Shown here: one piece after another, positions 9,098-18,329 of the stretch | Layout of the letters: each line of letters starts with the position of its first letter | How positions within the stretch are numbered: the stretch's first letter is position 1 | Assembly: GCA_003278545.1 (NCBI GenBank) | Contig: QCEF01000001.1 | Span: forward strand, 1-64,000 | Length of the DNA stretch: 64,000 bases | Reading direction: 5' to 3' | From: Prochlorococcus sp. AG-355-N16 | GTDB lineage: Bacteria > Cyanobacteriota > Cyanobacteriia > PCC-6307 > Cyanobiaceae | Notes under the pieces: generated by a model | Told to the model about the DNA's origin: nothing | Seen by the model: only the letters and a program-made list of their open reading frames with translations | Databases searched by the model: none | Translations under genes and position numbers: made by a program

Positions 9098-10195
9098 ATG
9101 AGCCTTGAAGAAAAGAAAAAAACTGAATCAAAAGAAAAAGACAAGGCATTAAGTCTTGTCTTAGGTCAAATAGAAAGAAATTTTGGACGAGGTTCAATAA
9201 TGAGACTTGGTGACGCTTCAAGAATGAAAGTAGAAACAATATCTACTGGAGCGCTCACCTTAGATTTGGCATTAGGAGGAGGCTATCCAAAAGGAAGAGT
9301 AGTAGAAGTTTACGGCCCAGAGAGTTCAGGAAAAACTACATTAACGCTTCACGCGATTGCGGAAGTCCAAAAAAATGGAGGAGTAGCTGCATTTGTAGAT
9401 GCTGAGCATGCACTCGATCCAGTTTATGCGGCCTCTTTAGGTGTTGATGTTGAAAATTTATTAGTTTCACAGCCAGATACTGGTGAAATGGCTCTAGAAA
9501 TAGTTGACCAACTTATAAGATCGAGTGCGGTAGATCTTGTAGTTGTTGACTCGGTCGCAGCACTAACCCCAAGAGCCGAGATAGAAGGAGAGATGGGAGA
9601 TCACGTAATTGGAAGCCAAGCAAGGCTAATGAGCCAAGCAATGAGGAAAATAACAGGAAATATTGGCAAATCTGGATGTACGGTAATATTCCTGAATCAA
9701 TTACGCCTAAAAATTGGCGTTACATACGGCAATCCAGAAACAACCACAGGAGGTAATGCATTAAAATTTTACGCCTCAGTAAGACTTGATATCAGAAGAA
9801 TTCAAACTCTTAAAAGAGGTACTGAGGAATATGGCATAAGAGCAAAAGTGAAAGTAGCAAAAAACAAAGTTGCACCACCTTTTAGAATTGCAGAATTTGA
9901 TATTCTCTTTGGGAAAGGTATTAGTACAACAGGATGCTTATTAGATTTAGCAGAAGAAACCAATATCATCATAAGGAGAGGTGCTTGGTATAGTTATGAA
10001 GGAGAAAATATTGGACAAGGAAGAGATAATACAATTATTTGGCTTGATCAAAACTTAGAAATCAGGAATAAAGTAGAATCTATGGTTAAAGAGAAATTAA
10101 CAGAAGGAACTGAAGTCAGTTCTAATTCAATGAAAGCATTAAATAGCAATCCTGCTAATACAATCGCTGTTAATGATATAAAAACAGTAGCTTAG
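9098..10195 (+). CDS. recA: recombinase RecA
   Basis: RecA forms filaments on single-stranded DNA for homologous recombination and drives LexA self-cleavage. The 365 aa product has Walker A GPESSGKT (73-80), Walker [11 protein letters not shown], the loop segment [16 protein letters not shown] and the usual acidic or polar C-terminal tail. It stands alone with a 106-bp leader carrying a LexA box, so SOS induction is likely. Confidence 0.98.
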   Translation: MSLEEKKKTESKEKDKALSLVLGQIERNFGRGSIMRLGDASRMKVETISTGALTLDLALGGGYPKGRVVEVYGPESSGKTTLTLHAIAEVQKNGGVAAFVDAEHALDPVYAASLGVDVENLLVSQPDTGEMALEIVDQLIRSSAVDLVVVDSVAALTPRAEIEGEMGDHVIGSQARLMSQAMRKITGNIGKSGCTVIFLNQLRLKIGVTYGNPETTTGGNALKFYASVRLDIRRIQTLKRGTEEYGIRAKVKVAKNKVAPPFRIAEFDILFGKGISTTGCLLDLAEETNIIIRRGAWYSYEGENIGQGRDNTIIWLDQNLEIRNKVESMVKEKLTEGTEVSSNSMKALNSNPANTIAVNDIKTVA

Positions 10196-10197
10196 AT

Positions 10198-10443
10198 TTA
10201 TAAAGAATCAGCTAAAGTCCACCACCCAGCAGCAGGGCCTATAAATCTCACTACAATCCATAAGATTACTAACCCTCCTATTCCAAACCAACTGGCCTTA
10301 ATACTTAATTTAATTAGGTTATCTCTTTGATTAATTGTAAAGGGAAGCCATTCAAATAATCTTGGAGACTCATCAATTTTAGTTTTAGTATTATTTTTTT
10401 TTGGAGGTAAACCAAGTGTTTTACGTCTTTTTGCTTCTCCCAT
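10198..10443 (-). CDS. DUF2839 small membrane protein
   Basis: The 81 aa protein starts with the basic MGEAKRRKTLGLPPKK and has one transmembrane segment near residues 51-70 (SWFGIGGLVILWIVVRFIG), ending GWWTLADSL. This architecture matches DUF2839, a small family of cyanobacteria and plastid-bearing eukaryotes of unknown function. It converges on recA with a 2-nt gap and lies 29 nt downstream of the DinG-like gene, possibly in one transcript. Confidence 0.75.
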   Translation of the reverse strand: MGEAKRRKTLGLPPKKNNTKTKIDESPRLFEWLPFTINQRDNLIKLSIKASWFGIGGLVILWIVVRFIGPAAGWWTLADSL

Positions 10444-10472
10444 ATTTCTTTAGTTATTTACAAAATCATAAC

Positions 10473-11921
10473 CTAATCAAAAGGTAGCATATAGTTAATT
10501 TGTTTTGAGGGTTGAATGTTTTGCAATAGTAATCTTCCCCAGTTTCTTTTATTTGCTCTTCCATCTAGGATTATTAACTTACCTGAATTTCTTCTTAAAG
10601 GAGAAATAGATCTTTCAAGTTTAATTCTAGCTTGAGGAAGAAAGAAGTCTCTAAACCAATCTTGAGAAAGCTTCTTTTTATGAGAAACAGTAATTGCATT
10701 AATGGGTTCTGACATATTCGGAATCGGAAGTAAAGGAATGATAATTTGTTCTGGAATTTGAATTAAATAAGAATTCATAATCCACCAGTCAAAACTAGAG
10801 CAAAGAATTTCATTTTTACCAGAGGGAATTGTCTCTAGCAATACTCTCTTCCCGTAAGTAGAGGCTAATTCTGTAGCAAGATTAGTTTTTAAATCAATAT
10901 CATCAGACAACACTAAAGTTAAACCCTTTCTAAAAAGTATTAACTTTTTGCATTTGTCCAAGATTGAATTTGTAAAAAGAGGATTATTAGGAAGCAACTG
11001 TTTAGAGGGTATATATAAAGAAATCTTTTTCTCTTCAAAATTACTCTTAAAATCAATAACCAAGTCAATATCTAAACTATGTTTTTTAAAATAAATTTCG
11101 AAAAAATTATCTTTTCTCAATGCTGATAAAAAAACAAATTTATTATTTGAAAAAAATTCCTTAATTTGAAAAAGTTCATCTATTGGTTGTAAATACAAAT
11201 TCCAATCTAAATTTGTATCGTTTAACTTTACCCAGCATGCCCAACCTTGAGCTAATGCTTTGTTGACGCTTAAAAATTTATCAGAAAAAAAAGAATTTTC
11301 ATGAAAAAAGTTTGACAAGAAACTAATTTCTTTTTCATCTAAATTTATATAACTATTTCCTAAGACCTTCCTCAAGAAGAACTTTTTCTTCAACGAATCA
11401 TATACTTTTATAAATTTTTGATTGATTAATTCAAATTCTTTAAAATTTTTTGTCCAATCCTTTTTAAGTAAAGAAATCCTAAAATGATTTTTTAAATCCT
11501 GTTTTATATCCTCAATTCCTGAATAAACTATTCGATGATTTCTAAGATTACGAGAATTGGGATCATTAAGAAAATTTTGGATAGTTATCAAGTGAACATG
11601 ATGATTTGCAAAAATAAATTGATCATTTTTCAAAATAAAATTAAAACCTAGATTTTTCAATGAATCAATCTGAAATTGGCTTATAAATTGGATTTTTTCT
11701 TTAGATAAAATAAAAGTTGAATCCTCTTCCTTTAAAAATAAAGCAATCAAAATTGGAGGTAACCAATCATAGCTAGAGAAAATTTCTGAATTAATTAGAT
11801 AAGTAGAATCATTTTCAATACATTTGGAAACTATCCTCCCAAAAGAATATATGTGCTCCCAATTAATACTTTGATCTCTCAAAAAATTTTTCAAATATTG
11901 ATGACTTAAAATTTCAAGCAT
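10473..11921 (-). CDS. degenerate DinG/Rad3-type helicase-like protein
   Basis: The 482 aa product retains a recognisable C-terminal superfamily 2 helicase domain. FRDFFLPQARIKLERSISPLRRNSGKLIILDGR followed by NWGRLLL resembles the last motif of DinG/XPD proteins (P-A-..-GR-IR-..-G-..-D-R). I see no Walker A (GxGKT) and no DEAH box; where motor domain 2 begins the sequence is only ILFRKGLTLVLSDDIDLKTNL. Catalysis is therefore doubtful, although the frame is intact. It is divergent from tyrA. The helicase origin is inferred from the C-terminal motif. Confidence 0.6.
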   Translation of the reverse strand: MLEILSHQYLKNFLRDQSINWEHIYSFGRIVSKCIENDSTYLINSEIFSSYDWLPPILIALFLKEEDSTFILSKEKIQFISQFQIDSLKNLGFNFILKNDQFIFANHHVHLITIQNFLNDPNSRNLRNHRIVYSGIEDIKQDLKNHFRISLLKKDWTKNFKEFELINQKFIKVYDSLKKKFFLRKVLGNSYINLDEKEISFLSNFFHENSFFSDKFLSVNKALAQGWACWVKLNDTNLDWNLYLQPIDELFQIKEFFSNNKFVFLSALRKDNFFEIYFKKHSLDIDLVIDFKSNFEEKKISLYIPSKQLLPNNPLFTNSILDKCKKLILFRKGLTLVLSDDIDLKTNLATELASTYGKRVLLETIPSGKNEILCSSFDWWIMNSYLIQIPEQIIIPLLPIPNMSEPINAITVSHKKKLSQDWFRDFFLPQARIKLERSISPLRRNSGKLIILDGRANKRNWGRLLLQNIQPSKQINYMLPFD

Positions 11922-12016
11922 TTATAATTAATTTAATTTCAAAAACATGCAAAATTTATGAACCTAATATACAAAAAATTGGTATCAATAAAAGAGGGTC
12001 TTGAATTAATTAATTT

Positions 12017-12856
12017 ATGAAAATTGGAATAGTAGGATTAGGATTAATTGGTGGTTCTTTAGGATTAAAACTCCAAAGTCTAAACCATACAATTTATGGA
12101 ATAGCAAATAATGAATTTAATGAAAAAAAAGCTAATGATAAAAAACTTGCAAATTTTGTTAGCTGTGATCTGAGCTTATTAAAAAAATGTGAGCTAATAA
12201 TTTTGGCATTGCCTATCAAAGATTTGATTAGTCCGTCGCAACAATTAGTAGCATCAATACCTCAGGAAACAATACTAACTGATGTCGGCTCTGTAAAAGA
12301 ACCAATTGTAAATACATGGGAAAATTCACATCCTCTATTTATTGGATCTCATCCAATGGCAGGAACAGAAAAAAAAGGAGTTAATTCAGGTTTTGAAGGT
12401 CTTTTTAAAAATGCAAAATGGATTATTACCCCAACACAAAATAGTGATTTAAATTCAGTCAGAACTATTTCCGAGCTCATAAAATCAATGGATTGTGAAA
12501 TTTGTCAAGCTTCGCCAAAAGAGCATGATGAAGCAGTATCTCTAATTTCTCATTTGCCTATATTTTTAGCTTCTGCCCTCATAGAAACTGCGCACACAAA
12601 AAATAATCAATCTTTATTAGATCTCTCGCAAAAATTAGCTGCTACAGGATTTGCTGACACTTCGAGAGTTGGCGGAGGCAATGAACAACTAGGCTTAGAT
12701 TTAGCTATTAATAATCAGATTAATGTTTTAAATTCCATAAATAATTTTAAAAATAAGCTGAATATACTGGAATCTCTTATTAAAGAAAAAAATTGGGATT
12801 TACTTTCTAAAAAACTTGCTGAAGCAAAAGAAAACAGACAAAATTTTATAAACTAA
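12017..12856 (+). CDS. tyrA: prephenate/arogenate dehydrogenase
   Basis: This is the tyrosine-branch dehydrogenase; in cyanobacteria the enzyme usually acts on arogenate with NADP+. The 279 aa product starts with a Rossmann fold, MKIGIVGLGLIGGSLG. It contains LTDVGSVKEPI and GSHPMAGTEKKGV (catalytic His region, about 115-128), then SLISHLPIFLASAL. Its 3' end overlaps the convergent carotenoid gene by 11 bp. Confidence 0.92.
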   Translation: MKIGIVGLGLIGGSLGLKLQSLNHTIYGIANNEFNEKKANDKKLANFVSCDLSLLKKCELIILALPIKDLISPSQQLVASIPQETILTDVGSVKEPIVNTWENSHPLFIGSHPMAGTEKKGVNSGFEGLFKNAKWIITPTQNSDLNSVRTISELIKSMDCEICQASPKEHDEAVSLISHLPIFLASALIETAHTKNNQSLLDLSQKLAATGFADTSRVGGGNEQLGLDLAINNQINVLNSINNFKNKLNILESLIKEKNWDLLSKKLAEAKENRQNFIN

Positions 12857-14351
12857 AATTTTCTATACCTTTGGAAGCTAAAATTTGCCTTGAAACCATT
12901 ACTGCAGACTGACTAACACCTGCAGTCCCCTCTCCTGGATAAATCGAATCTCCACATAACCATAAACCTTCAAAAGGTGTCCTACTTGATAATCCAAATA
13001 AACCAAAAATATCTGGATTTTGACCAAGCCCTCCTACTATTCCATTAGGTCTTTTTGTCCATTTTTCAAAGCCCAATGGAGTTGCTAATTCTCTATGTAG
13101 CCATTTTTCAGGATCAATATCAAATTGACTTTCCAATTCAAGGGATATTTTTTTCATGAAGCCATTTTTTTTTTTTAAGTAAGTTTGTTTATCTAGATCA
13201 AACCAATCTTTAGTTTTGGTAAAGATACTGGCAATTAAAGTAACCTCACCTTTTGGCGCTCTTCCATCACCATCATCACTAATTGATACAAATAACGAAC
13301 AAAATTCTTTTGAAACAAATTGATAATGATTGGAGAATGTTTTTTTAATATGTTCCTTTTTTAATGCTGAATAAAAAACTAAAGCTCCACTTGGATCAGG
13401 CAAATTATTAAGTCGATTTTTATAATTTTTTTTTCTTTCTAAAGGATCTTTCAAATGCTTGAGCAAAGATTGTGGAGGTGCGGTATAAATCACATCTTTT
13501 GCTTGATAAATAAATGATTTTTTTTTCGAATTAGCAGATAATTGCCAACACTTATTTTCGTCGTCAAAAGTTATAGAATTAACTTCTTGTCCAAAAATTA
13601 AATTAACTCCAGTTTTTATTAATGAACTTTCTAATGATTCACTTAAAGACTGCATAGATTTTTTAAGATGCCACAGACCATGAGGCTGTTGACACATCTG
13701 AAGAACAGTAGATCCGTATAATGCTGCGGTATTATAAACGTCCTCTTGAGAATAAAGTTTTAGTTGAAGATTTAAGAATTTAATCAAGCGCTCATTCTTA
13801 GATAATCCACATATACGTAATAAATCAAAAATAGTAGATTTAAGTAAGATACCTGTGACAAGGTTTGAAGGGACTAGTGCTTTAAGAAGTTGAGAAAAAT
13901 CCCAAAAATTACTTATTGGTAATACAGGATTATTATTAGCAAATATCCAATTACTTTCATGTATTAGGGTACAAAGTTTCCAAAATCTTTGACTCCCAGG
14001 AAACTGCATTTCTCGTTCAGCAATCCATTTACTTTTTTCATACCAAATAGGTATAGGACTACGACCATCATTTAAATCAACAATGCAAGCAGGGTCTAAA
14101 ATTGTGGCTTCTGGGGAAGGAATATCTAAAAAATCAAAAATTCTAGAATGTATTCCTCCCTTCTCTAAACCCGCGACTTGAGTTGCGCCAACATCAAAAA
14201 TATAATTCTTTCTTTTAAAAGTACCTGCACAACCTCCAGCTTGAGTATGAGATTCGATTAAAGTCACTGATAAACCTTGTTTTGATAAAATCGCTGCAGA
14301 AGTTAATCCTGCTATACCGGCGCCTACAACAATAACTTCAGACTTTCTCAT
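12846..14351 (-). CDS. crtD: CrtD-like carotenoid desaturase/isomerase-family flavoprotein
   Basis: A 501 aa FAD-dependent amine-oxidase-fold enzyme. The dinucleotide fold VVGAGIAGLTSAAILSKQG is at the N-terminus, followed by GGCAGTFKRKNYIFDVGATQVAGLE. The C-terminal FAD-binding block is WLCGDSIYPGEGTAGVSQSAV. The FDVGATQVAGLE stretch resembles cyanobacterial CrtD (C-3',4' desaturase, Slr1293 type) more than CrtH. Its substrate here is open, because the usual myxol carotenoids are not expected in Prochlorococcus. Its start codon lies only 4 nt from that of the divergent fructosamine kinase gene. Confidence 0.75.
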   Translation of the reverse strand: MRKSEVIVVGAGIAGLTSAAILSKQGLSVTLIESHTQAGGCAGTFKRKNYIFDVGATQVAGLEKGGIHSRIFDFLDIPSPEATILDPACIVDLNDGRSPIPIWYEKSKWIAEREMQFPGSQRFWKLCTLIHESNWIFANNNPVLPISNFWDFSQLLKALVPSNLVTGILLKSTIFDLLRICGLSKNERLIKFLNLQLKLYSQEDVYNTAALYGSTVLQMCQQPHGLWHLKKSMQSLSESLESSLIKTGVNLIFGQEVNSITFDDENKCWQLSANSKKKSFIYQAKDVIYTAPPQSLLKHLKDPLERKKNYKNRLNNLPDPSGALVFYSALKKEHIKKTFSNHYQFVSKEFCSLFVSISDDGDGRAPKGEVTLIASIFTKTKDWFDLDKQTYLKKKNGFMKKISLELESQFDIDPEKWLHRELATPLGFEKWTKRPNGIVGGLGQNPDIFGLFGLSSRTPFEGLWLCGDSIYPGEGTAGVSQSAVMVSRQILASKGIENFSL

Positions 14352-14355
14352 TAAA

Positions 14356-15234
14356 ATGCAAAAATTATCCCCTATTGAAATTAACGAAATTTGTAAAGAA
14401 TTAGGTGAAACTCATCCAAAAAGTATTGAGAAAGTACATGGGGGTGATATTCATAGTGCCTGGCAAATAAAATTCTCAAACAAAAAGTTATTCCTAAAAA
14501 GAAACATTAGAAACAAAAAATTTCTTGAATTTGAAAAATATTGTCTCCAAAATTTAAGAAAATATATTAATCTTGAAAATTTAGTTATTCCTGAAGTTAT
14601 TGCATATAAAAATATAAAAAATATAGAGATTCTTTTAATTGAATGGATAGATATGCATAACTTTGACCAAAAAAAACTTGGAAAAGGTTTAGGTGAATTG
14701 CATTTAAAATCAGCCGAATCTAATCCCAAAATGTTTGGGTTTCCAGTTGAGGGTTTTATCGGAACAACAGATCAGAAGAAAGGCATGGAAGATAATTGGA
14801 TAGATTGTTTTTTAAACTTAAGGATAATACCTCAACTATTAATTCTAAAGTCAACGACTTTAGATAAAGAAATTATCAATAAAGTTAAAGAAAAAATTAA
14901 ATCAGAATTGCTGAATCACAAACCAATAAATGCTCTAGTTCATGGTGATTTGTGGTCAGGCAATGCAGGCATGGACGAAAGGGGAAGGGGAGTTATTTTT
15001 GACCCTGCATCTTGGTGGGCAGATAATGAAGTAGATATAGCTATGACAAAATTATTTGGAGGTTTTAGAAAAGAATTTTATGAAGAATATCATAGAGTTT
15101 TTCCTATGAAAACCGGATTTGAAAAAAGAATTATTATTTATAATTTCTATCACATCTTGAATCACGCCAATATGTTTGGAGGAGGGTACTTAAAACAAGT
15201 TAAAGATTACGTAAAAGCAATACTCAATATGTAA
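14356..15234 (+). CDS. fructosamine kinase family protein
   Basis: A 292 aa aminoglycoside-phosphotransferase-fold kinase. GGDIHSAWQIKF is the nucleotide loop and LFLKRN carries the ATP-binding Lys. The catalytic loop is ALVHGDLWSGNAGM (about 195-208), and FDPASWWADNEVDIAMTKLFGG is the metal-binding segment. These match fructosamine-3-kinase relatives, which phosphorylate ketoamines so that glycated proteins can be repaired; bacterial members often act on ribulosamines. The start is 4 nt from the opposite gene, so its promoter must lie in that coding region. Confidence 0.88.
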   Translation: MQKLSPIEINEICKELGETHPKSIEKVHGGDIHSAWQIKFSNKKLFLKRNIRNKKFLEFEKYCLQNLRKYINLENLVIPEVIAYKNIKNIEILLIEWIDMHNFDQKKLGKGLGELHLKSAESNPKMFGFPVEGFIGTTDQKKGMEDNWIDCFLNLRIIPQLLILKSTTLDKEIINKVKEKIKSELLNHKPINALVHGDLWSGNAGMDERGRGVIFDPASWWADNEVDIAMTKLFGGFRKEFYEEYHRVFPMKTGFEKRIIIYNFYHILNHANMFGGGYLKQVKDYVKAILNM

Positions 15235-15241
15235 TCTTTAA

Positions 15242-15607
15242 CTACCCTAAATATGTCTTCTTAAGATTTTGTACCTTATCTAGAACAGCTTCACGATTTT
15301 CACTGGTACGAAGATTTTGCCAGCTCCATTGACCGACAACAATTACGCCTAGTAGTTCTAGTAAACCAGGGAGGATTGGGAAGAAGTTTATCGTGTCGAT
15401 GACAACTTTAATTATTATCTGAGCTATTACGACAACAGCAATTATGCCTGCCGCCTTGCCGTACTGGCCCATTTGAGTCCAATCAACATTACCAAGGGTT
15501 TCGTTGACTTTTCCCATAACATCAGAGTACTTCTCTGAAAAACTTTTGGTTTCTGAGCTTGTATCGGAGCCGGAGTCTTGGTTTGACTCTGGAGTGTTAT
15601 CACTCAT
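15242..15607 (-). CDS. CAAD/CURT1-type thylakoid membrane protein
   Basis: The 121 aa product has a Ser/Asp/Glu-rich N-terminus (1-30) and an amphipathic stretch. Two adjacent membrane helices follow (AAGIIAVVVIAQIIIKVVIDTI and ILPGLLELLGVIVVGQWSW), then a C-terminal amphipathic helix ending KTYLG. This is the CAAD domain, found in cyanobacterial tRNA synthetases and in CURT1/CurT proteins that bend thylakoid membranes. Role in membrane curvature is inferred from the family. Confidence 0.8.
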   Translation of the reverse strand: MSDNTPESNQDSGSDTSSETKSFSEKYSDVMGKVNETLGNVDWTQMGQYGKAAGIIAVVVIAQIIIKVVIDTINFFPILPGLLELLGVIVVGQWSWQNLRTSENREAVLDKVQNLKKTYLG

Positions 15608-15901
15608 GAATTCAGTAAACTTAATATATGAACCAGACAGTATCGGAAAAAACGTCTATTGACTACCTTTTTGTTGTGCAAAATTCCGAACCGAAACATT
15701 TTGTATTTTTTAAGAGGCGTTGGTATGTAAAGTTTCTGAAGATATTTAAACTTAAAATTAATTTATAAAAACTTCACATTATCGTCTAGTTCTAACAAAA
15801 ACATTAATAAATCACAGTAATAAGAAAAATTTAAAAGGCTAAAATTTGAATTTTAATTATTATGATCTCATAGTTTAGCTAGCAAAAATTAAAGGTTCGA
15901 A
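15608..15901. other. divergent AT-rich spacer, CAAD gene to moeB
   Basis: This 294-bp spacer separates divergent genes and must hold both promoters. I find no RNA gene, clear hairpin or repeat in it. A GGTTCGAA string just before moeB resembles a tRNA T-loop, but no arm can be drawn around it. Confidence 0.4.
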
Positions 15902-17047
15902 ATGTCCAAAGATATCAAATTTAATTTCTTTAACTCTGATGAAGAAGAAAGATATCAAAAACATTTCACTCTCAAAGAGATAGGTTATGAGGGTCAACTT
16001 AATCTTAAAAATAGCTCAGTATTATGCATTGGAGCAGGTGGGCTTGGGTCTCCTGTTTTGCTTTATCTAGCTGCAGCAGGAATTGGGAGAATTGGAATAG
16101 TTGACAATGATCAAGTTGAAAAGTCTAATCTCCAGAGACAGATAATTCATGAAACAAATAGTATTGGCAATCTTAAAATTGATTCTGCCAGGGAGAGAAT
16201 TAAAAAATTCAATCCTAATTGTGAAATATTAACCTTTTCTGAGAGAATTAATTCTAAAAATGCTCTTGAATTAATAAAGGAGTTTGATGTTATTTGTGAT
16301 TGCTCGGATAACTTTGGCACAAGATATTTAATAAATGATTCATGCCTGATATTAAATAAACCCCTTGTCTTTGGAAGTGTGCAAGGCTTTGAAGGGCAAG
16401 TGAGTGTTTTCAATTTAAACAAAAATAGTCCTAACTTAAGAGACTTACTTCCAGAATCACCTTCAAAAAATGCTGCCCCTAGTTGTGCAGAATACGGGAT
16501 TGTGGGTGTTTCAACAGGTTTAATAGGAATTCTTCAGGTTAATGAAATTATCAAAATTATTTTGAAAAAAGGTGAAATTTTAGATGGGAAGATTTTAATT
16601 TTTGATCTATTGAATATGAATATGAAAAAATTAAATCTAAAAAGTGATCAGTTAAATAAACTAATTAAAAATCTGTCTCAGTTTGAGAGCTTTTATAATA
16701 GTGAAGAAAATTGTAAGAAAAACGATAAAATTAACAGTATTAATGCTAGTGATTTTAATAGTTTATACAAAGCAAAACCTAACAAAATTCTTTTAATTGA
16801 TGTTAGAGAAAATGAAGAATTTTCTACATCTGCAATAGAGGGATCTATCTCAATCCCCTTAAGTCATTTGAACCAAGAATCTGATTTAAAATTTATTCAA
16901 AACGAAAGTTTAAATAAAGAGGTTTTCACTATATGTAAATCGGGGAAACGTTCTGAAAAAGCTTCACAAATTTTGTCTAAATTCAAAATTCAGTCAAGAT
17001 CTATTGAAGGCGGCATTGAAAAGGTAAAAAAAATATTGTGCAATTAA
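15902..17047 (+). CDS. moeB: MoeB/ThiF-type adenylyltransferase with C-terminal rhodanese domain
   Basis: An E1-like enzyme that adenylates the C-terminus of a small sulfur carrier (MoaD or ThiS) and passes sulfur from a rhodanese domain. The 381 aa product has the ATP loop GAGGLGSPVL (44-53), DNFGTRY, and a Cys in APSCAEYGIVGV (C195). The rhodanese domain spans about 285-380 with active-site loop CKSGKRS (C345). The CxxC pair that precedes the PEPP-like segment in enterobacterial MoeB is missing. Whether it serves molybdopterin or thiamine synthesis cannot be decided here. Confidence 0.85.
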   Translation: MSKDIKFNFFNSDEEERYQKHFTLKEIGYEGQLNLKNSSVLCIGAGGLGSPVLLYLAAAGIGRIGIVDNDQVEKSNLQRQIIHETNSIGNLKIDSARERIKKFNPNCEILTFSERINSKNALELIKEFDVICDCSDNFGTRYLINDSCLILNKPLVFGSVQGFEGQVSVFNLNKNSPNLRDLLPESPSKNAAPSCAEYGIVGVSTGLIGILQVNEIIKIILKKGEILDGKILIFDLLNMNMKKLNLKSDQLNKLIKNLSQFESFYNSEENCKKNDKINSINASDFNSLYKAKPNKILLIDVRENEEFSTSAIEGSISIPLSHLNQESDLKFIQNESLNKEVFTICKSGKRSEKASQILSKFKIQSRSIEGGIEKVKKILCN

Positions 17048-17060
17048 TTTTTAAGAATAG

Positions 17061-18221
17061 TTAGTAATCTACACCTCTTTTCAAATCAACTCCCACATTT
17101 GCATAATGCTTATGACAAACCATTTCAGAGTAAACATCTGCTAGTTCAAAGTATGAAGGTTCATTTTTACACCTCCCAGTAATTACAACTTCTGTATCTG
17201 CTGGTTTTTTTAGGAGCGTTTGATGTATTGATTCCACAGGTAACAACTCTAAATCAACAGTTGGATTCAATTCATCTAAAATAATTGTTTTATACAAGCC
17301 AGACAAAATAGCAGCTTTAGCAATTTCCCATGCTCTTTCGGCCTCAACATAATCAATTGGTTGTTGCTGGCCTCTCCATACGATGGCATCTCTACCTGAA
17401 CGCAAATGATCTACTAAATGAGGGTAACTCTCTCTCAAAGCTTCTATGGCAGCATCTTCGGTATATCCATTTCCACCTTTTAACCACTGTAATATTAAAA
17501 CTCTATGACTTTTATCTTGAGATATTCCTTTACCGATAGCTTGAAGAGCCTTACCAAGTGCACTTGTGGATTTACCCTTTCCTTCACCTGTATAAATCTC
17601 AATTCCACCACTAGAACTACTTTGTCTAGTTAGTTCTGATAAGTCTCCTATTAAACGTGGTCTCATTTCTGAATGGAGTTGAGATATTCTTACCAAAGAG
17701 GACGGGGCTGCCCTTCCAGTAATAATTATTTCTAATCCATCTGGACGATTTTGAAGAGAATCAACTACTTCATTGATATCAAGCATTCCTAAATCAAGAA
17801 CTGGATTCAACTCATCGAGTACAACAACTGAATAAAGAGAACTAGCGATTGCTCCTTTAGCAATATTCCAACCTCTTTCAGCCTCACCAACATCAAATTT
17901 TGTCACTTGGTCAGCAGTAAAGAATTCAGATCTTCCTGTCCTTACATGGTCAATTAAATGTGGAAAGCCTCTTTGTAAAGCCTCTATAGCTGAATCCTCG
18001 TCATATGGCCTCTCAGGACCTTTTAAAAATCTTAGAAGTAAGACTCTTGACTGTCTTTTTTCGCATATTCCTAATCCTATTGTCCTGAGAACCACTCCTA
18101 ATGCAGCCTGACTTTTCCCCTTACCCTCGCCATCATAAATATGTAATTGACCTTTTGATCTCTCTTGACTGTCACTTGCTGTGACAATTCCAATTCCTTT
18201 ATTTCTACTCGTATTCGTCAA
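17061..18221 (-). CDS. tandem-duplicated cob(I)yrinic acid a,c-diamide adenosyltransferase-like protein
   Basis: The 386 aa protein contains two complete CobA/BtuR-type P-loop domains. Copy one spans about 25-190 with Walker A GEGKGKS at 31-37; copy two spans about 206-370 with GEGKGKS at 212-218. Each also has its own D-(S/A)AIEAL segment, EAERGW or EAERAW, VVLDELNP or IILDELNP, and ITGR. CobA transfers the adenosyl group of ATP to cob(I)alamin precursors. A single-domain CobA is about 200 aa, so this is an internal duplication. Both ATP loops look intact. It is divergent from larE. Confidence 0.82.
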   Translation of the reverse strand: MTNTSRNKGIGIVTASDSQERSKGQLHIYDGEGKGKSQAALGVVLRTIGLGICEKRQSRVLLLRFLKGPERPYDEDSAIEALQRGFPHLIDHVRTGRSEFFTADQVTKFDVGEAERGWNIAKGAIASSLYSVVVLDELNPVLDLGMLDINEVVDSLQNRPDGLEIIITGRAAPSSLVRISQLHSEMRPRLIGDLSELTRQSSSSGGIEIYTGEGKGKSTSALGKALQAIGKGISQDKSHRVLILQWLKGGNGYTEDAAIEALRESYPHLVDHLRSGRDAIVWRGQQQPIDYVEAERAWEIAKAAILSGLYKTIILDELNPTVDLELLPVESIHQTLLKKPADTEVVITGRCKNEPSYFELADVYSEMVCHKHYANVGVDLKRGVDY

Positions 18222-18329
18222 TTGAACAAAATTAGTAAATTTAATCTAAGATATAGATAAGAATATTATTAAGGATTTAATAATAAATTCAACCTATTCA
18301 TAGGTAATTTGAATTTTAAAGTAATTAGC

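Noticed and set aside
15890-15899. GGTTCGAA string before moeB as a tRNA remnant
   Set aside because: No T-stem, acceptor or matching tRNA end can be drawn; probably chance.
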